From: Actinomycetota bacterium
GTDB lineage: Bacteria > Actinomycetota > Actinomycetes > S36-B12 > UBA5976
DNA length: 35,470 nucleotides
Direction of reading: 5' to 3'
NCBI GenBank assembly: GCA_009918005.1
Contig: RGDC01000005.1
Coordinates: 1 to 35,470, forward strand
Below, piece after piece: positions 1 to 11,057 of this stretch (within the stretch, counting starts at the first letter, position 1; every line of letters starts with the position of its first letter). The translations under genes were made by a program, and so were the position numbers. Under the pieces are notes generated by a model that worked only from the letters and a program-made list of their open reading frames with translations, had not been told where the DNA came from and ran no database searches.

Positions 1-1
1 G

Positions 2-187
2 CTGCCAACTGAGAAAAACATTTACTGCGTCATCCGTTCGCCGCACAAGTACAAAGACTCACGCGAGCACTTCGAGATGCGCACCCACAAGAGACTTATC
101 GACATCATCGATCCAACACCTAAGACGGTTGACTCGCTTATGCGTCTTGACTTGCCAGCCGGTGTTGACATTGAGATCAAGCTGTAG
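2..187 (+). CDS. rpsJ: 30S ribosomal protein S10, 3' partial
   Basis: Frame 2 reads [61 protein letters not shown], the S10 C-terminus; directly upstream of rplC. Confidence 0.96.
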   Translation: MPTEKNIYCVIRSPHKYKDSREHFEMRTHKRLIDIIDPTPKTVDSLMRLDLPAGVDIEIKL

Positions 188-201
188 GGACTTAGAACAT
201 T

Positions 202-846
202 ATGGCTATCAACAAGAAGGGCATCCTGGGCGAAAAGCTTGGCATGACCCAGGTATGGGACGAGAACAACCGCGTTGTTCCCGTAACTGTAGTTAAGGCA
301 GGACCTTGCGTTGTTACACAAGTTCGCACGCCAGAAAACGACGGTTACTCAGGTGTCCAAATTGCTTTCGGTCAGATTGACCCACGCAAGGTAACTCAGC
401 CAATGCTTGGACACTTTGCCAAGGCTGGCGTTACCCCACGTCGTCACGTACTTGAACTTCGTTTCGATGATGCATCAGATTACGCACTTGGCCAGGAACT
501 TGGCGCTGACACTTTTGAAGTTGGCAGCAACATCGACGTAACTGGCGTCACCAAGGGTAAAGGTTTTGCTGGAACTATGAAGCGTCACGGCTTCTCTGGC
601 GTAAGCGCATCCCATGGTGCTCACAAAAACCACCGCAAGCCAGGTTCTATCGGAGCTTGTGCAACACCGGGTCGTGTTTTCAAGGGAGTTCGAATGTCAG
701 GTCGCATGGGTGGCATCACTCAGACGACACAGAACCTAACAGTTCACGCAGTAGATACCGAAAAGGGTTTGATCTTGGTTAAGGGTGCAATTCCTGGACC
801 AACAGGCTCAGTAGTACTGCTTCGTTCCGCAGCGAAGGGAGCATAA
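202..846 (+). CDS. rplC: 50S ribosomal protein L3
   Basis: ORF 214 aa, [25 protein letters not shown]...; S10 operon order. Confidence 0.98.
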   Translation: MAINKKGILGEKLGMTQVWDENNRVVPVTVVKAGPCVVTQVRTPENDGYSGVQIAFGQIDPRKVTQPMLGHFAKAGVTPRRHVLELRFDDASDYALGQELGADTFEVGSNIDVTGVTKGKGFAGTMKRHGFSGVSASHGAHKNHRKPGSIGACATPGRVFKGVRMSGRMGGITQTTQNLTVHAVDTEKGLILVKGAIPGPTGSVVLLRSAAKGA

Positions 847-851
847 CTGCC

Positions 852-1526
852 ATGACTTCAGTAGACGTTAAGACACCAGCTGGCAAAGCCGCTGGAACTA
901 TGGAACTGCCTGCAGACATTTTTGATGTGCAGACAAACATTCCATTGCTTCACCAGGTCGTAGTTGCACAGCTTGCAGCTGCCCGCCAGGGAACACATGA
1001 CACTAAGCGTCGTGGCGAAGTTTCTGGTTCAGGTAAGAAGCCTTTCAAGCAAAAGGGAACTGGTCGCGCCCGTCAGGGTTCGATTCGCGCACCTCAGTAC
1101 CGCGGTGGTGGAATCACACACGGACCACACCCACGCGATTACGATCAGCGCACACCTAAGAAGATGAAGGCTGCAGCACTTCGTGGCGCACTTTCAGATC
1201 GCGCCCGCAATGGAAACATTCACGTGCTTTCTTCAGTCGTCGAAGGTGACGCTCCATCAACTAAGCAGGCACTTGCTGCAATCAATGCAGTTTCAACTGC
1301 AAAGAACATCTTGGTTGTTGTAGATCGCACAGACTTCGTAAGTTGGAAGAGCCTACGTAACGTAGACGCAATTCACTTACTTGCTGTTGATCAACTAAAC
1401 ACTTACGACGTACTTAAGTCAGATGATGTTGTCTTCACAAAGGCAGCACTTGAAGCCCTGGTTGCAGGTCCAGCTCGCGGTAAGTCCGCTAAGGCTGTTG
1501 CTGGATCCAACGAAGTAGAGGCGTAA
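852..1526 (+). CDS. rplD: 50S ribosomal protein L4
   Basis: ORF 224 aa, [26 protein letters not shown] motif; operon order. Confidence 0.98.
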   Translation: MTSVDVKTPAGKAAGTMELPADIFDVQTNIPLLHQVVVAQLAAARQGTHDTKRRGEVSGSGKKPFKQKGTGRARQGSIRAPQYRGGGITHGPHPRDYDQRTPKKMKAAALRGALSDRARNGNIHVLSSVVEGDAPSTKQALAAINAVSTAKNILVVVDRTDFVSWKSLRNVDAIHLLAVDQLNTYDVLKSDDVVFTKAALEALVAGPARGKSAKAVAGSNEVEA

Positions 1527-1529
1527 GTC

Positions 1530-1832
1530 ATGACAACTATCTACGATCCACGCGACATTCTTATCTCGCCAGTTATCTCTGAAAAGAGTTACGCACTACT
1601 GGATGAGAACAAGTACACATTCATCGTTCGTCCGGATGCTAACAAGACCCAAATCAAAATTGCGGTTGCAGAAGTATTCAACGTAAAGGTGACTGGCGTA
1701 AACATCATCAATCGCCGCGGCAAGACAATGCGTACACGTACTGGTTTTGGCAAGCGTGCCGACACCAAGCGTGCAATCGTAACTGTTGCTGCTGGTGACC
1801 GTATCGACATCTTTGGTGGTCCGGTTTCGTAA
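1530..1832 (+). CDS. rplW: 50S ribosomal protein L23
   Basis: ORF 100 aa, [26 protein letters not shown]. Confidence 0.98.
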   Translation: MTTIYDPRDILISPVISEKSYALLDENKYTFIVRPDANKTQIKIAVAEVFNVKVTGVNIINRRGKTMRTRTGFGKRADTKRAIVTVAAGDRIDIFGGPVS

Positions 1833-1861
1833 CCGGACGAGAATAGGACAGGGAAACTCAA

Positions 1862-2635
1862 ATGGGAATCCGTAAGTACAAGCCGACCACTCCGGGCCGT
1901 CGTGGCTCCAGTGTCGCCGACTTCGTCGAAATCACGCGTTCAACGCCAGAAAAGTCATTGGTACGCCCGCTTCACAGCAAAGGTGGCCGTAATAACGCCG
2001 GTCGGGTAACAGCTCGTCACCAAGGTGGCGGTCACAAGCGCTCTTATCGTCTAATCGACTTCCGTCGTAATGATAAAGATGGTGTACCAGCAAAGGTTGC
2101 ACACATCGAATACGATCCAAACCGTACTGCTCGTATTGCACTTTTGCATTACGCAGATGGCGAGAAGCGTTACATCATAGGCAACAACTTGCCACTTCGC
2201 AACATTCCAGTCGGTACTGTGATTCACGCAATTGAACTTCGTCCAGGTGGCGGAGCAAAGATTGCTCGTAGTGCAGGAACTTCAGTTCAGCTTGTTGCTA
2301 AAGATGGACCTTACGCACAACTGCGTATGCCATCTGGCGAAATCCGCAACGTTGATGCCCGCTGCCGCGCAACCATCGGTGAAGTTGGTAACGCAGAACA
2401 GTCAAACATCAACTGGGGTAAAGCTGGCCGTATGCGTTGGAAGGGCAAGCGCCCAACCGTCCGCGGCGTTGCAATGAACCCTGTCGATCACCCACATGGT
2501 GGTGGTGAAGGTAAGACTTCCGGTGGACGTCACCCAGTGAATCCAAACGGTAAAGCCGAAGGTCGTACCCGCGCAGCCAATAAGGCCAGCGACAAGATGA
2601 TCGTCCGCCGCCGCAAGACCGGCAAGAAGCGCTAG
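1862..2635 (+). CDS. rplB: 50S ribosomal protein L2, apparently lacking ~21 internal residues
   Basis: ORF 257 aa, [21 protein letters not shown]..., [16 protein letters not shown] is joined directly to [12 protein letters not shown]. Confidence 0.96.
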   Translation: MGIRKYKPTTPGRRGSSVADFVEITRSTPEKSLVRPLHSKGGRNNAGRVTARHQGGGHKRSYRLIDFRRNDKDGVPAKVAHIEYDPNRTARIALLHYADGEKRYIIGNNLPLRNIPVGTVIHAIELRPGGGAKIARSAGTSVQLVAKDGPYAQLRMPSGEIRNVDARCRATIGEVGNAEQSNINWGKAGRMRWKGKRPTVRGVAMNPVDHPHGGGEGKTSGGRHPVNPNGKAEGRTRAANKASDKMIVRRRKTGKKR

Positions 2636-2646
2636 GAGTTATTGAG

Positions 2647-2928
2647 ATGCCACGTAGCCTGAAAAAAGGTCCATTCATTGACGGACACCTTCTAAAGAAG
2701 GTCGACGATCAAAATGAAAAGGGAACCAAGAACGTGATCAAGACCTGGTCACGCCGCTCAGTAATTTCTCCTGCCATGCTCGGCCACACTTTGGCTGTTC
2801 ATGACGGACGCAAGCATGTTCCAGTTTTCGTAACTGAAGACATGGTTGGCCACAAGCTCGGTGAATTCGCACCAACACGTACCTTCAAGGGTCACGTGAA
2901 GGACGATCGCAAAGCAAAGCGTAAGTAG
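2647..2928 (+). CDS. rpsS: 30S ribosomal protein S19
   Basis: ORF 93 aa, [19 protein letters not shown]. Confidence 0.98.
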   Translation: MPRSLKKGPFIDGHLLKKVDDQNEKGTKNVIKTWSRRSVISPAMLGHTLAVHDGRKHVPVFVTEDMVGHKLGEFAPTRTFKGHVKDDRKAKRK

Positions 2929-2933
2929 GGACA

Positions 2934-3305
2934 GTGATGGAAGCTTTAACAACAAACTCGGCTCGTGCGCAGGCACGTTTCGTTCGCGTCACACCACAAA
3001 AGGCACGTCGAGTAATCGACATGATCCGTGGCATGAACGCGCAAGAAGCACAAACACTTCTTCGCTTTGCGCCACAAGCTGCAAGTGAGCCAATTGGCAA
3101 AGTTGTAGGTAGCGCAATTGCTAACGCAACTAACAACTACAACTTGGATGCCCGCACCTTGGTAATCACTCAGGCATTTGTCGATGAGGGTCCAACAATG
3201 AAGCGTTTCCGTCCACGTGCCCAGGGTCGCGCAAGCCAGATCTTGAAGCGCACTAGCCACATCACCGTAGTCGTCGAGTCCGTTGACTCCCAGAAGAAGG
3301 GATAG
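2934..3305 (+). CDS. rplV: 50S ribosomal protein L22 (start could be GTG 2934 or ATG 2937)
   Basis: ORF 123 aa, [19 protein letters not shown]. Confidence 0.97.
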   Translation: MMEALTTNSARAQARFVRVTPQKARRVIDMIRGMNAQEAQTLLRFAPQAASEPIGKVVGSAIANATNNYNLDARTLVITQAFVDEGPTMKRFRPRAQGRASQILKRTSHITVVVESVDSQKKG

Positions 3306-3310
3306 TCACA

Positions 3311-4108
3311 ATGGGTCAAAAAATTAATCCGTATGGCTTCCGCCTCGGCATCACAACTGATTACCGCTCAAAGTGGTTTGCAGATTCATCAAAGGTTGGC
3401 GAGCGCTACCGCGACTACGTTGCTGAAGATGTAAAGATTCGCAAGCTAATGACTGAAGGCATGGAACGTGCCGGCATTGCTCGGGTTGAAATTGAACGTA
3501 CTCGTGACCGAGTTCGCGTTGACATTCACACCGCACGCCCAGGCATTGTTATCGGTCGTCGAGGTCAAGAAGCAGACATCATTCGCGGCAAGCTAGAAAA
3601 GCTAACCGGCAAGCAAGTACAGCTAAACGTTCTGGAAGTTAAGAACCCAGAAATCGAAGCACAACTTGTTGCACAGGGTGTTGCAGAACAGCTTTCCAGC
3701 CGAGTTTCTTTCCGTCGCGCGATGAAAAAGGCTATGCAGTCCGCACTTAAGGGTGGAGCTAAGGGTATTCGTATCCAGGTTTCCGGTCGTCTTGGTGGCG
3801 CTGAAATGTCACGTCGTGAGTTCTACCGTGAAGGTCGCGTGCCACTGCACACACTTCGCGCAGACATCGACTACGGGTTCTACGAAGCACGCACAACTTT
3901 TGGTCGTATCGGCGTAAAGGTATGGATCTATAAGGGCGATGCTCTTGGAACCCGCACCGAACGTGAGCAAGCAGCAGCTGCTGCGCGTGCGCGTCCAGCG
4001 ACTCGGGCACCACGTGCTCCAAGAGCTGCAACATCCAGTGCAAGTCCAGCTGCAGCAGTTGAAAGTGCTCCGGTAATTGAAGCCGCTCCAGTAACGGAAG
4101 GTGCATAA
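3311..4108 (+). CDS. rpsC: 30S ribosomal protein S3 with Ala/Pro/Arg-rich C-terminal tail
   Basis: ORF 265 aa, [23 protein letters not shown]. Confidence 0.98.
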   Translation: MGQKINPYGFRLGITTDYRSKWFADSSKVGERYRDYVAEDVKIRKLMTEGMERAGIARVEIERTRDRVRVDIHTARPGIVIGRRGQEADIIRGKLEKLTGKQVQLNVLEVKNPEIEAQLVAQGVAEQLSSRVSFRRAMKKAMQSALKGGAKGIRIQVSGRLGGAEMSRREFYREGRVPLHTLRADIDYGFYEARTTFGRIGVKVWIYKGDALGTRTEREQAAAAARARPATRAPRAPRAATSSASPAAAVESAPVIEAAPVTEGA

Positions 4109-4110
4109 GC

Positions 4111-4524
4111 ATGTTAATTCCACGTCGCGTTAAGCATCGTAAGCAGCATCACCCAGATCGCCACGGCGCATCAAAGGGTGGCAACGCAGTAACTTTCGGT
4201 CAGTGGGGTCTGCAGGCAATGGAGCCGGCATACGTTACTAACCGTCAAATCGAGTCCGCTCGTATCGCAATGACCCGTCACATTCGTCGTGGTGGAAAAG
4301 TTTGGATCAACATTTATCCAGATCGCCCACTTACAAAGAAGCCAGCTGAAACTCGAATGGGTTCCGGTAAGGGTTCACCTGAATGGTGGGTAGCAAACGT
4401 TAAGCCAGGTCGCGTGATGTTTGAAATTGCTTTCCCTAACGAGAAAGTCGCGCACGAAGCGCTAACTCGCGCAATGCACAAATTGCCGATGAAGTGCCGC
4501 ATCGTTGCACGTGAGGAGATCTAA
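4111..4524 (+). CDS. rplP: 50S ribosomal protein L16
   Basis: ORF 137 aa, [24 protein letters not shown]. Confidence 0.98.
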   Translation: MLIPRRVKHRKQHHPDRHGASKGGNAVTFGQWGLQAMEPAYVTNRQIESARIAMTRHIRRGGKVWINIYPDRPLTKKPAETRMGSGKGSPEWWVANVKPGRVMFEIAFPNEKVAHEALTRAMHKLPMKCRIVAREEI

Positions 4525-4757
4525 TGCCTACAACAAGCACAGTTGACTTACGCGGTCTAGCTAACGACGAACTAGTTTCGAAGTTGCGCGAAGCCAAAGA
4601 AGAACTATTTAACCTACGATTCCAGGCTGCCACCGGTCAGCTTGAAAGCCATGGCCGTCTGCGTGCAGTCCGCAAGGAAATTGCTCGTCTGTACACCGTG
4701 ATGCGCGAACGCGAATTGGGTATCACGCCGGTTGAAAGTACTGAGGGTGCAGCATGA
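4524..4757 (+). CDS. rpmC: 50S ribosomal protein L29
   Basis: ORF 77 aa, [31 protein letters not shown]; overlaps the rplP stop. Confidence 0.97.
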   Translation: MPTTSTVDLRGLANDELVSKLREAKEELFNLRFQAATGQLESHGRLRAVRKEIARLYTVMRERELGITPVESTEGAA

Positions 4758-5017
4758 GCGTAGACGAGCGTGGCGATCGCAAGGTTCGCGAAGGTTTAGT
4801 TGTTAGCGACAAGATGGACAAGACCATTGTCGTTGCAGTTGAAGACCGATTTAAGCATCCGCTTTATGGCAAGGTTGTGCGTCGCACAAGCAAGCTAAAA
4901 GCACATGACGAAGCAAATGCCGCTGGCATTGGCGATCGTGTTCTGTTGATGGAAACTCGACCACTCAGTGCTACCAAGCGCTGGCGCATGGTTGAGATCC
5001 TCGAGAAGGCTAAGTAA
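4754..5017 (+). CDS. rpsQ: 30S ribosomal protein S17
   Basis: ORF 87 aa, [29 protein letters not shown]. Confidence 0.97.
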   Translation: MSVDERGDRKVREGLVVSDKMDKTIVVAVEDRFKHPLYGKVVRRTSKLKAHDEANAAGIGDRVLLMETRPLSATKRWRMVEILEKAK

Positions 5018-5032
5018 GGGTAGGGATCAAAA

Positions 5033-5401
5033 GTGATTCAGCAAGAGTCGCGACTACGAGTCGCTGATAACACCGGTGCCAAGGAAATCTTGGTTATCCG
5101 TGTTCTCGGTGGTTCCGGACGTCGCTATGCAGGTATCGGCGATGTTGTCGTCGGTACAGTCAAGGACGCGATCCCTGGTGGCAACGTCAAAAAGGGCGAT
5201 GTCATTAAGGCCGTTATCGTGCGTACCAAGAAGGAACGCCGACGTCCAGATGGTTCCTACATCCGCTTCGACGAAAACGCAGCAGTCATTCTTAAGGCTG
5301 ACGGCGAACCTCGTGGCACCCGTATCTTTGGCCCAGTTGGTCGTGAACTTCGCGATAAGAAGTTCATGAAGATCATCTCGCTAGCACCGGAGGTTTTGTA
5401 A
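5033..5401 (+). CDS. rplN: 50S ribosomal protein L14 (GTG start)
   Basis: ORF 122 aa, [37 protein letters not shown]. Confidence 0.98.
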   Translation: MIQQESRLRVADNTGAKEILVIRVLGGSGRRYAGIGDVVVGTVKDAIPGGNVKKGDVIKAVIVRTKKERRRPDGSYIRFDENAAVILKADGEPRGTRIFGPVGRELRDKKFMKIISLAPEVL

Positions 5402-5748
5402 TGAAAATCAAAACTGGTGATGAAGTATTGGTAATCGCTGGCAAGGACAAGGGCTCAAAAGGCACCGTACTTGCAGTATTCGAAGACCGTAACAAGGTCA
5501 TCGTTGAAGGCGTCAATCGCATGAAGCGTCACGTTCGTAAAGAACAGACAACTCGTGGCGTTGTTGTCGGCGGTATCGAAACTATTGAAGCTCCAATTCA
5601 TGTTTCAAACGTTCAGCTACTTGTTGATGGCAAGCCAACTAAGGTTGGCGCGCGTCGCGACACAGTAACTAAGACTCGCACTGACGGAACAACATACGAA
5701 GGCTCCCGTGGCGTTCGCGTTGCCCGTCGTTCCGGAAAGGACATCTAA
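5401..5748 (+). CDS. rplX: 50S ribosomal protein L24
   Basis: ORF 115 aa, [26 protein letters not shown]. Confidence 0.97.
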   Translation: MKIKTGDEVLVIAGKDKGSKGTVLAVFEDRNKVIVEGVNRMKRHVRKEQTTRGVVVGGIETIEAPIHVSNVQLLVDGKPTKVGARRDTVTKTRTDGTTYEGSRGVRVARRSGKDI

Positions 5749-6311
5749 TGTCTACTGATGTCAAAGTAACTCCACGCCTAAAGGCTCAGTACCGCGAGGA
5801 AATCGTTCCTGCGCTAACAACTGAGTTCCAGTTTGCAAACGCAATGCAGGTTCCTGGTCTTACCAAGATCGTTGTGAACATGGGTGTTGGTGAAGCTGCT
5901 CGTGACTCAAAGTTGATCGAAGGCGCAATCCGCGATCTAACTGCAATCACCGGACAAAAGCCTCAGGTAACTAAGGCACGTCTTTCAATTGCACAGTTCA
6001 AGCTTCGTGAAGGTATGCCAATTGGTGCACACGTAACACTTCGCGGTGACCGCATGTGGGAATTCCTAGATCGTTTACTGACACTGGCTTTGCCACGTAT
6101 CCGTGACTTCCGCGGTCTATCCCCAAAGCAATTTGATGGCAATGGCAACTACACCTTCGGTCTAACCGAGCAGGTTATGTTCCATGAAATCAATCCAGAC
6201 TCAGTAGATCGCCAGCGTGGTATGGACATCACATTGGTTACAACTGCTGCAAACGATGCTGAAGGTCGGGCGCTATTAAAGCACCTGGGCTTCCCATTTA
6301 AGGAGGCTTAA
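5748..6311 (+). CDS. rplE: 50S ribosomal protein L5
   Basis: ORF 187 aa, [21 protein letters not shown]. Confidence 0.98.
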   Translation: MSTDVKVTPRLKAQYREEIVPALTTEFQFANAMQVPGLTKIVVNMGVGEAARDSKLIEGAIRDLTAITGQKPQVTKARLSIAQFKLREGMPIGAHVTLRGDRMWEFLDRLLTLALPRIRDFRGLSPKQFDGNGNYTFGLTEQVMFHEINPDSVDRQRGMDITLVTTAANDAEGRALLKHLGFPFKEA

Positions 6312-6314
6312 GTC

Positions 6315-6500
6315 ATGGCGAAAACCGGTCTTAAGAACAAATCCAACGAAACCCCGAAGTTCAAAGTTCGTGGTTACACCCGCTGCCAGCGCTGCGGTCG
6401 TCCTCATTCGGTTTACCGCAAGTTCGGCCTATGCCGTATTTGCTTCCGTGAGATGGCACATGCTGGCGAACTTCCAGGTATCACTAAGAGCTCCTGGTAA
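6315..6500 (+). CDS. rpsN: 30S ribosomal protein S14, short zinc-binding (type Z) form
   Basis: ORF 61 aa with CQRC...CRIC zinc ligands, [31 protein letters not shown]. Confidence 0.97.
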   Translation: MAKTGLKNKSNETPKFKVRGYTRCQRCGRPHSVYRKFGLCRICFREMAHAGELPGITKSSW

Positions 6501-6557
6501 CAACAACAACGACGTAGGTCTCGAAAGGGATACCGCGACGAGAAGGGCGATAAGCCA

Positions 6558-6956
6558 ATGACTATGACCGACCCAATTGCAGACATGCTCACGCGTGTTC
6601 GCAATGCAAACTCGGCTCACCACGAGTCCGTGTCAATGCCGCATTCCAAAATGAAAGAGCACATCGCTGAAATCCTCAAGCGCGAGGGTTACATCGGCAG
6701 CTTTGAAATTGCAGATGCACCAGTTGGCAAGACTCTTAACATCAGCTTGAAGTATGGACCAAACCGCGAGCGTTCAATCGCCGGCGTCCGTCGGGTTTCC
6801 AAGCCAGGTCTTCGTGTGTACGCAAAGAGCACTGCTCTTCCTCGGGTACTTGGCGGACTTGGTGTGGCAATCATTTCAACATCAACAGGTCTTTTGACTG
6901 ACAAGCAGTGCGCACAGAAGGGCGTAGGTGGAGAAGTTCTCGCCTACGTCTGGTAA
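6558..6956 (+). CDS. rpsH: 30S ribosomal protein S8
   Basis: ORF 132 aa, [21 protein letters not shown]. Confidence 0.98.
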   Translation: MTMTDPIADMLTRVRNANSAHHESVSMPHSKMKEHIAEILKREGYIGSFEIADAPVGKTLNISLKYGPNRERSIAGVRRVSKPGLRVYAKSTALPRVLGGLGVAIISTSTGLLTDKQCAQKGVGGEVLAYVW

Positions 6957-6967
6957 GGGGAACTGCC

Positions 6968-7510
6968 ATGTCACGTATCGGTCGTATGCCAATCACCATC
7001 CCAAGTGGGGTTGACGTAACTATTGATGGATCAAACATCACAGTAAAGGGACCTAAGGGTCAGCTTTCACATGTTGTTGTTGAACCAATTACTGTTGCTC
7101 GCGAGGAAGACGGTCAGCTTGCAGTTGTCCGTCCAAACGATGAGCGCGAAAGTCGTGCTCGTCACGGTCTAACTCGCACATTGATTGCAAACATGGTCAC
7201 TGGAGTTACCGAAGGTTATTCAAAGACTTTGGAAATCTCTGGAACTGGTTACCGTGTTGCGGCTCAGGGAAACACTCTGGAATTTGCACTAGGGTTCTCG
7301 CACCCAGTGAAAGTAACTGCCCCAGATGGCATTACCTTCACCGTTGAGAGTCCAACAAAATTGCATGTATCAGGCATCGATAAGCAGCAGGTTGGCGAAG
7401 TATCCGCAAACCTTCGCAAACTTCGTAAGCCAGATCCATACAAGGCAAAAGGTATCCGTTATTCAGACGAAGTTATTCGTCGCAAGGCTGGAAAGGCTGG
7501 CAAGAAGTAA
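6968..7510 (+). CDS. rplF: 50S ribosomal protein L6 (start moved from ORF 6908 to ATG 6968)
   Basis: [21 protein letters not shown]...; the upstream extension overlaps rpsH and is not L6-like. Confidence 0.97.
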   Translation: MSRIGRMPITIPSGVDVTIDGSNITVKGPKGQLSHVVVEPITVAREEDGQLAVVRPNDERESRARHGLTRTLIANMVTGVTEGYSKTLEISGTGYRVAAQGNTLEFALGFSHPVKVTAPDGITFTVESPTKLHVSGIDKQQVGEVSANLRKLRKPDPYKAKGIRYSDEVIRRKAGKAGKK

Positions 7511-7517
7511 TCATGTC

Positions 7518-7853
7518 TGGCGCAAGCGTCGCCACACTCGAGTTCGTAAGAAGCTTTCGGGAACAACTGCACGTCCACGTATGGTTGTTAACCGTTCTGC
7601 TCGTCACATCTCGGTCCAGGTAGTTGACGATGTTGCAGGTCACACACTTGCATTTGCATCAACAATGGAAAAGACCTTGAAGAGCAATTCAGATGACAAG
7701 AGCGCTAAGGCCCGTGAGGTCGGCAAACTTGTTGCAGAACGTGCAAAGCAAGCCGGTATTTCAACAGTCGTTTTCGACCGCGGTGGTAACAAGTACCACG
7801 GTCGAATTGCGGCCCTAGCTGATGGCGCCCGCGAGGGCGGCCTCGATTTCTAA
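7518..7853 (+). CDS. rplR: 50S ribosomal protein L18, N-terminus disrupted (no usable start codon in the L18 frame at the expected position)
   Basis: [48 protein letters not shown]... is L18; the expected ATG (7513) after the rplF stop is in a different frame. Confidence 0.9.
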   Translation, partial: WRKRRHTRVRKKLSGTTARPRMVVNRSARHISVQVVDDVAGHTLAFASTMEKTLKSNSDDKSAKAREVGKLVAERAKQAGISTVVFDRGGNKYHGRIAALADGAREGGLDF

Positions 7854-7880
7854 GTCACGAAGGAAGTAGGAAAAGTTATT

Positions 7881-8495
7881 ATGGCTGCTAACCAACGTGG
7901 TGGTGAAACTCGCGAAGGCGGTACCGATCGTCGCGAACGTCGTGATCGTAATGATCGCTCTCAGGCACCTGCCGAGAAGAGCGCATTCGTAGAACGCGTA
8001 GTTGCGATCAATCGTGTATCCAAAGTTGTTAAGGGTGGTCGTCGCTTTAGCTTCACTGCTCTAGTTGTTGTCGGTGACGGCGACGGTCGTGTAGGCGTGG
8101 GCTACGGCAAGGCAAAAGAAGTTCCTGCCGCTATCGCCAAGGGTGTCGAGGAGGCAAAGAAGAATTTCTTCTCAGTACCTCGTATCCAAAGCACAATCCC
8201 GCATCCAGTAAAGGGTGAGGCTGCCGCCGGAGTAGTAATGCTTCGTCCAGCCGCTCCAGGTACTGGTGTTATCGCAGGTGGACCAGTTCGCGCAGTACTT
8301 GAGTGCGCTGGCATCCATGACATTCTTTCCAAGTCACTTGGATCAGATAACGCAATCAACATTGTTCATGCAACTGTTGCTGCGCTGAAAATGCTAGAAC
8401 GCCCAGAGCAGGTTGCTGCTCGACGTGGACTGCCGCTCGATCAGGTTGCTCCAGCTGCCTTACTTCGTGCGAACGCAGAAAAGGTTGGTGCGTAA
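7881..8495 (+). CDS. rpsE: 30S ribosomal protein S5 with Arg/Gly/Asp-rich N-terminal extension
   Basis: ORF 204 aa, [46 protein letters not shown]. Confidence 0.98.
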   Translation: MAANQRGGETREGGTDRRERRDRNDRSQAPAEKSAFVERVVAINRVSKVVKGGRRFSFTALVVVGDGDGRVGVGYGKAKEVPAAIAKGVEEAKKNFFSVPRIQSTIPHPVKGEAAAGVVMLRPAAPGTGVIAGGPVRAVLECAGIHDILSKSLGSDNAINIVHATVAALKMLERPEQVAARRGLPLDQVAPAALLRANAEKVGA

Positions 8496-8677
8496 TGGCA
8501 CAACTTAAAGTAACTCAGTTGAAGTCCGACATTGGCGGCAAGCAAAATCAGCGCGACACTTTGCGCTCACTTGGCTTGAAGCGAATTGGTGACACAGTTG
8601 TGAAAGAAGATCGTCCAGAAATTCGTGGCATGGTTAATACCGTTCGTCACTTGGTCAGTGTTGAGGAGGTTAAGTAA
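8495..8677 (+). CDS. rpmD: 50S ribosomal protein L30
   Basis: ORF 60 aa, [30 protein letters not shown]. Confidence 0.97.
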   Translation: MAQLKVTQLKSDIGGKQNQRDTLRSLGLKRIGDTVVKEDRPEIRGMVNTVRHLVSVEEVK

Positions 8678-8679
8678 CC

Positions 8680-9120
8680 ATGACACTTAAGGTTCATCAT
8701 CTTCGCCCGGCTCCGGGTAGTAAGACTGCCAAGACACGTGTAGGCCGTGGTGAAGGTAGCAAGGGTAAGACAGCAGGTCGTGGTACCAAAGGTACAAAGG
8801 CTCGCTATCAGGTTCCGGCTCGCTTCGAGGGTGGCCAAATGCCGCTTCACATGCGTACTCCAAAGTTAAAGGGATTCAAGAATCCATTTGGCATCGAGTA
8901 CCAGGTCGTAAACGTTGCCCAGATCAACGCACTATTTCCAAAGGGTGGAGATGTAACAATCTCTGACCTAATCAAGGCTGGCGCAGTCCGCAAGGGCGAA
9001 CTAGTTAAGGTACTTGGACAAGGCGATATCACAGTTTCCGTAAAGGTAACTGCAAATGCTTTCTCAGAATCAGCTAAGGCAAAAATTGCTGCAGCTGGTG
9101 GTTCCGTAACCCAGATCTGA
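8680..9120 (+). CDS. rplO: 50S ribosomal protein L15
   Basis: ORF 146 aa, [33 protein letters not shown]. Confidence 0.98.
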   Translation: MTLKVHHLRPAPGSKTAKTRVGRGEGSKGKTAGRGTKGTKARYQVPARFEGGQMPLHMRTPKLKGFKNPFGIEYQVVNVAQINALFPKGGDVTISDLIKAGAVRKGELVKVLGQGDITVSVKVTANAFSESAKAKIAAAGGSVTQI

Positions 9121-9122
9121 TT

Positions 9123-9170
9123 CATTTGACTTCGACAGCAAGTATGAGGCTGTCGAAGTCAAATGGTTTT
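9123..9170 (+). terminator. Perfect 17-bp inverted repeat followed by gtttt; candidate terminator or attenuator between rplO and secY
   Basis: catttgacttcgacagc (9123-9139), loop aagtatgag, gctgtcgaagtcaaatg (9149-9165), then gttttct. Confidence 0.75.
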
Positions 9171-9198
9171 CTAGTCAGTTAATCAAAAGGAGGCAACA

Positions 9199-10491
9199 AT
9201 GCTAAGTGCATTCGCAGCTGCATTCCGGACACCGGATCTGCGCCGCAAACTGTTGTTCACCCTTGGCATGATCTCGCTATTTCGTCTTGGTTCAGTAATT
9301 CCAGCTCCTGGAGTCAGCTACACCGCGGTTCAAGCTTGTGTTGACACGGTCCAAGACAATTCGATTTACGGACTGATTAACCTTTTCAGTGGTGGCGCAT
9401 TGCTGCAGCTATCCATTTTTGCTCTGGGCATCATGCCTTACATCACTTCCAGCATCATTATTCAGCTGCTGACTGTAGTTATTCCTCGTCTTGAATCCTT
9501 AAAGAAGGAAGGTCAAGCAGGTCAAGCCAAGATTACGCAATACACAAGATTCTTAACAATTGGCTTAGCAATTCTGCAGTCGACAACAATCATTACTTTG
9601 GCGCGTACACCTGGTCGATTGTTCTCCGGATGTAATGAGCAATTGATTCCAAATCAATCTATTCAAATGTTGCTAACCATTGTGGTTGTTATGACGGCTG
9701 GTACTGCATTAATCATGTGGCTTGGTGAATTGATTACCGATCGTGGCGTTGGTAACGGAATGTCGATTCTGATCTTCTCATCGATTATTTCGTCATTCCC
9801 AGGACAGTTGGCTTCAATTTGGAAGATAGATGGATCCTTGAAATTCATCATGACTTTGGCTGTTGGATTCGTCACCATCGCCGCAGTTGTTTTCGTTGAG
9901 CAAGCTCAGCGAAGAATTCCGGTGCAGTACGCAAAGCGTCAGGTTGGACGAAAGTCTTACGGCGGCACTTCTACCTATTTACCAATCAAGGTAAATCAAG
10001 CGGGCGTTATTCCGGTTATTTTTGCATCGTCGTTACTTTATTTACCGAACCTCATAGTCCAACTCACCGGATCACAGGCTGGCTGGGCGCAATGGGTTTC
10101 GGTTTATATGGCAACTGGAGCAACAGGATACCTAGTAGCTAACTTCCTACTTATTTTGTTCTTCGCATATTTTTATGTCTCAATTACATTTAATCCAGAA
10201 GAAACTGCTGACAACATGAAGCAGTATGGCGGCTTCATTCCAGGCATTCGCGCTGGCAAGCCAACTGCTGACTACTTGGCTTATGTGTTAAATCGCATCA
10301 CATTGCCAGGTGCCTTATACCTAGCTTTGATTGCCACAATTCCTTACATTGCCTTTGATTTATTAGGCGTAGGTTCCCGATTCATTTTCGGAGGCACCAC
10401 ACTTTTGATCATGGTGGGCGTAGGTTTGGACACCGTGAAGCAAATCGAGAGCCAGTTACAGCAACGCAATTACGAAGGTTTCTTGAAGTAA
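9199..10491 (+). CDS. secY: Preprotein translocase subunit SecY
   Basis: ORF 430 aa; multi-TM; ILIFSSIISSFP, GRKSYGGTSTYLPIKVNQAGVIPVIFASSLL. Confidence 0.98.
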   Translation: MLSAFAAAFRTPDLRRKLLFTLGMISLFRLGSVIPAPGVSYTAVQACVDTVQDNSIYGLINLFSGGALLQLSIFALGIMPYITSSIIIQLLTVVIPRLESLKKEGQAGQAKITQYTRFLTIGLAILQSTTIITLARTPGRLFSGCNEQLIPNQSIQMLLTIVVVMTAGTALIMWLGELITDRGVGNGMSILIFSSIISSFPGQLASIWKIDGSLKFIMTLAVGFVTIAAVVFVEQAQRRIPVQYAKRQVGRKSYGGTSTYLPIKVNQAGVIPVIFASSLLYLPNLIVQLTGSQAGWAQWVSVYMATGATGYLVANFLLILFFAYFYVSITFNPEETADNMKQYGGFIPGIRAGKPTADYLAYVLNRITLPGALYLALIATIPYIAFDLLGVGSRFIFGGTTLLIMVGVGLDTVKQIESQLQQRNYEGFLK

Positions 10492-11048
10492 TGCGCCTGC
10501 TCATCATGGGGCCACCAGGAGCTGGCAAAGGAACTCAAGCAGCCATGATCTGCGAAGAGTTTGGCATCACGCATGTTTCTACAGGAGATCTGTTTCGCCT
10601 AAATCTGACGCAAGGCACAGCACTTGGCCAAGAAGCAAAAAAGTACATGGATGCCGGTGAGTACGTTCCCGATTCAGTAACCAACGGAATGGTTCGCGAA
10701 CGCTTAAAAGATGCAGATACTCAAGACGGCTTCTTACTTGATGGTTATCCGCGAACAGTTGCGCAGGTTGCAGAACTAGATGGCATGCTCAGCAAAACAC
10801 CCTTAGATCGAGTAATTGAACTCACGGCTGATACTGAGGTAGTTGTTGAGCGACTTATGGGTAGAGCGATTGAGCAAGGTCGCACCGATGATACAGAAGA
10901 TGTAATTCGTCGTCGCCTAGAAATTTATGAAGAGCAAACTGCGCCACTAACTGCGTTATACAAATCACGTGGTCTGCTAGTCCAAGTTGATGGGCTCGGT
11001 TCTGTAGAAGAAGTAACTGCGCGAATTTCTGCTGCGTTAAATAGTTAG
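10491..11048 (+). CDS. adk: Adenylate kinase
   Basis: ORF 185 aa, MRLLIMGPPGAGKGTQA, DGYPRTVAQ. Confidence 0.98.
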   Translation: MRLLIMGPPGAGKGTQAAMICEEFGITHVSTGDLFRLNLTQGTALGQEAKKYMDAGEYVPDSVTNGMVRERLKDADTQDGFLLDGYPRTVAQVAELDGMLSKTPLDRVIELTADTEVVVERLMGRAIEQGRTDDTEDVIRRRLEIYEEQTAPLTALYKSRGLLVQVDGLGSVEEVTARISAALNS

Positions 11049-11057
11049 TAGGACCAA

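Noticed and set aside
22-321. Minus-strand ORF over rpsJ/rplC
   Set aside because: Shadow ORF antisense to conserved ribosomal genes.
2232-2477. Plus-strand 81-aa ORF inside rplB
   Set aside because: Out-of-frame shadow of L2 coding sequence. It does not contain the missing L2 block, so it is not a frameshifted remnant.
5076-5369. 97-aa plus-strand ORF inside rplN
   Set aside because: Alternative frame of intact L14; no family resemblance.
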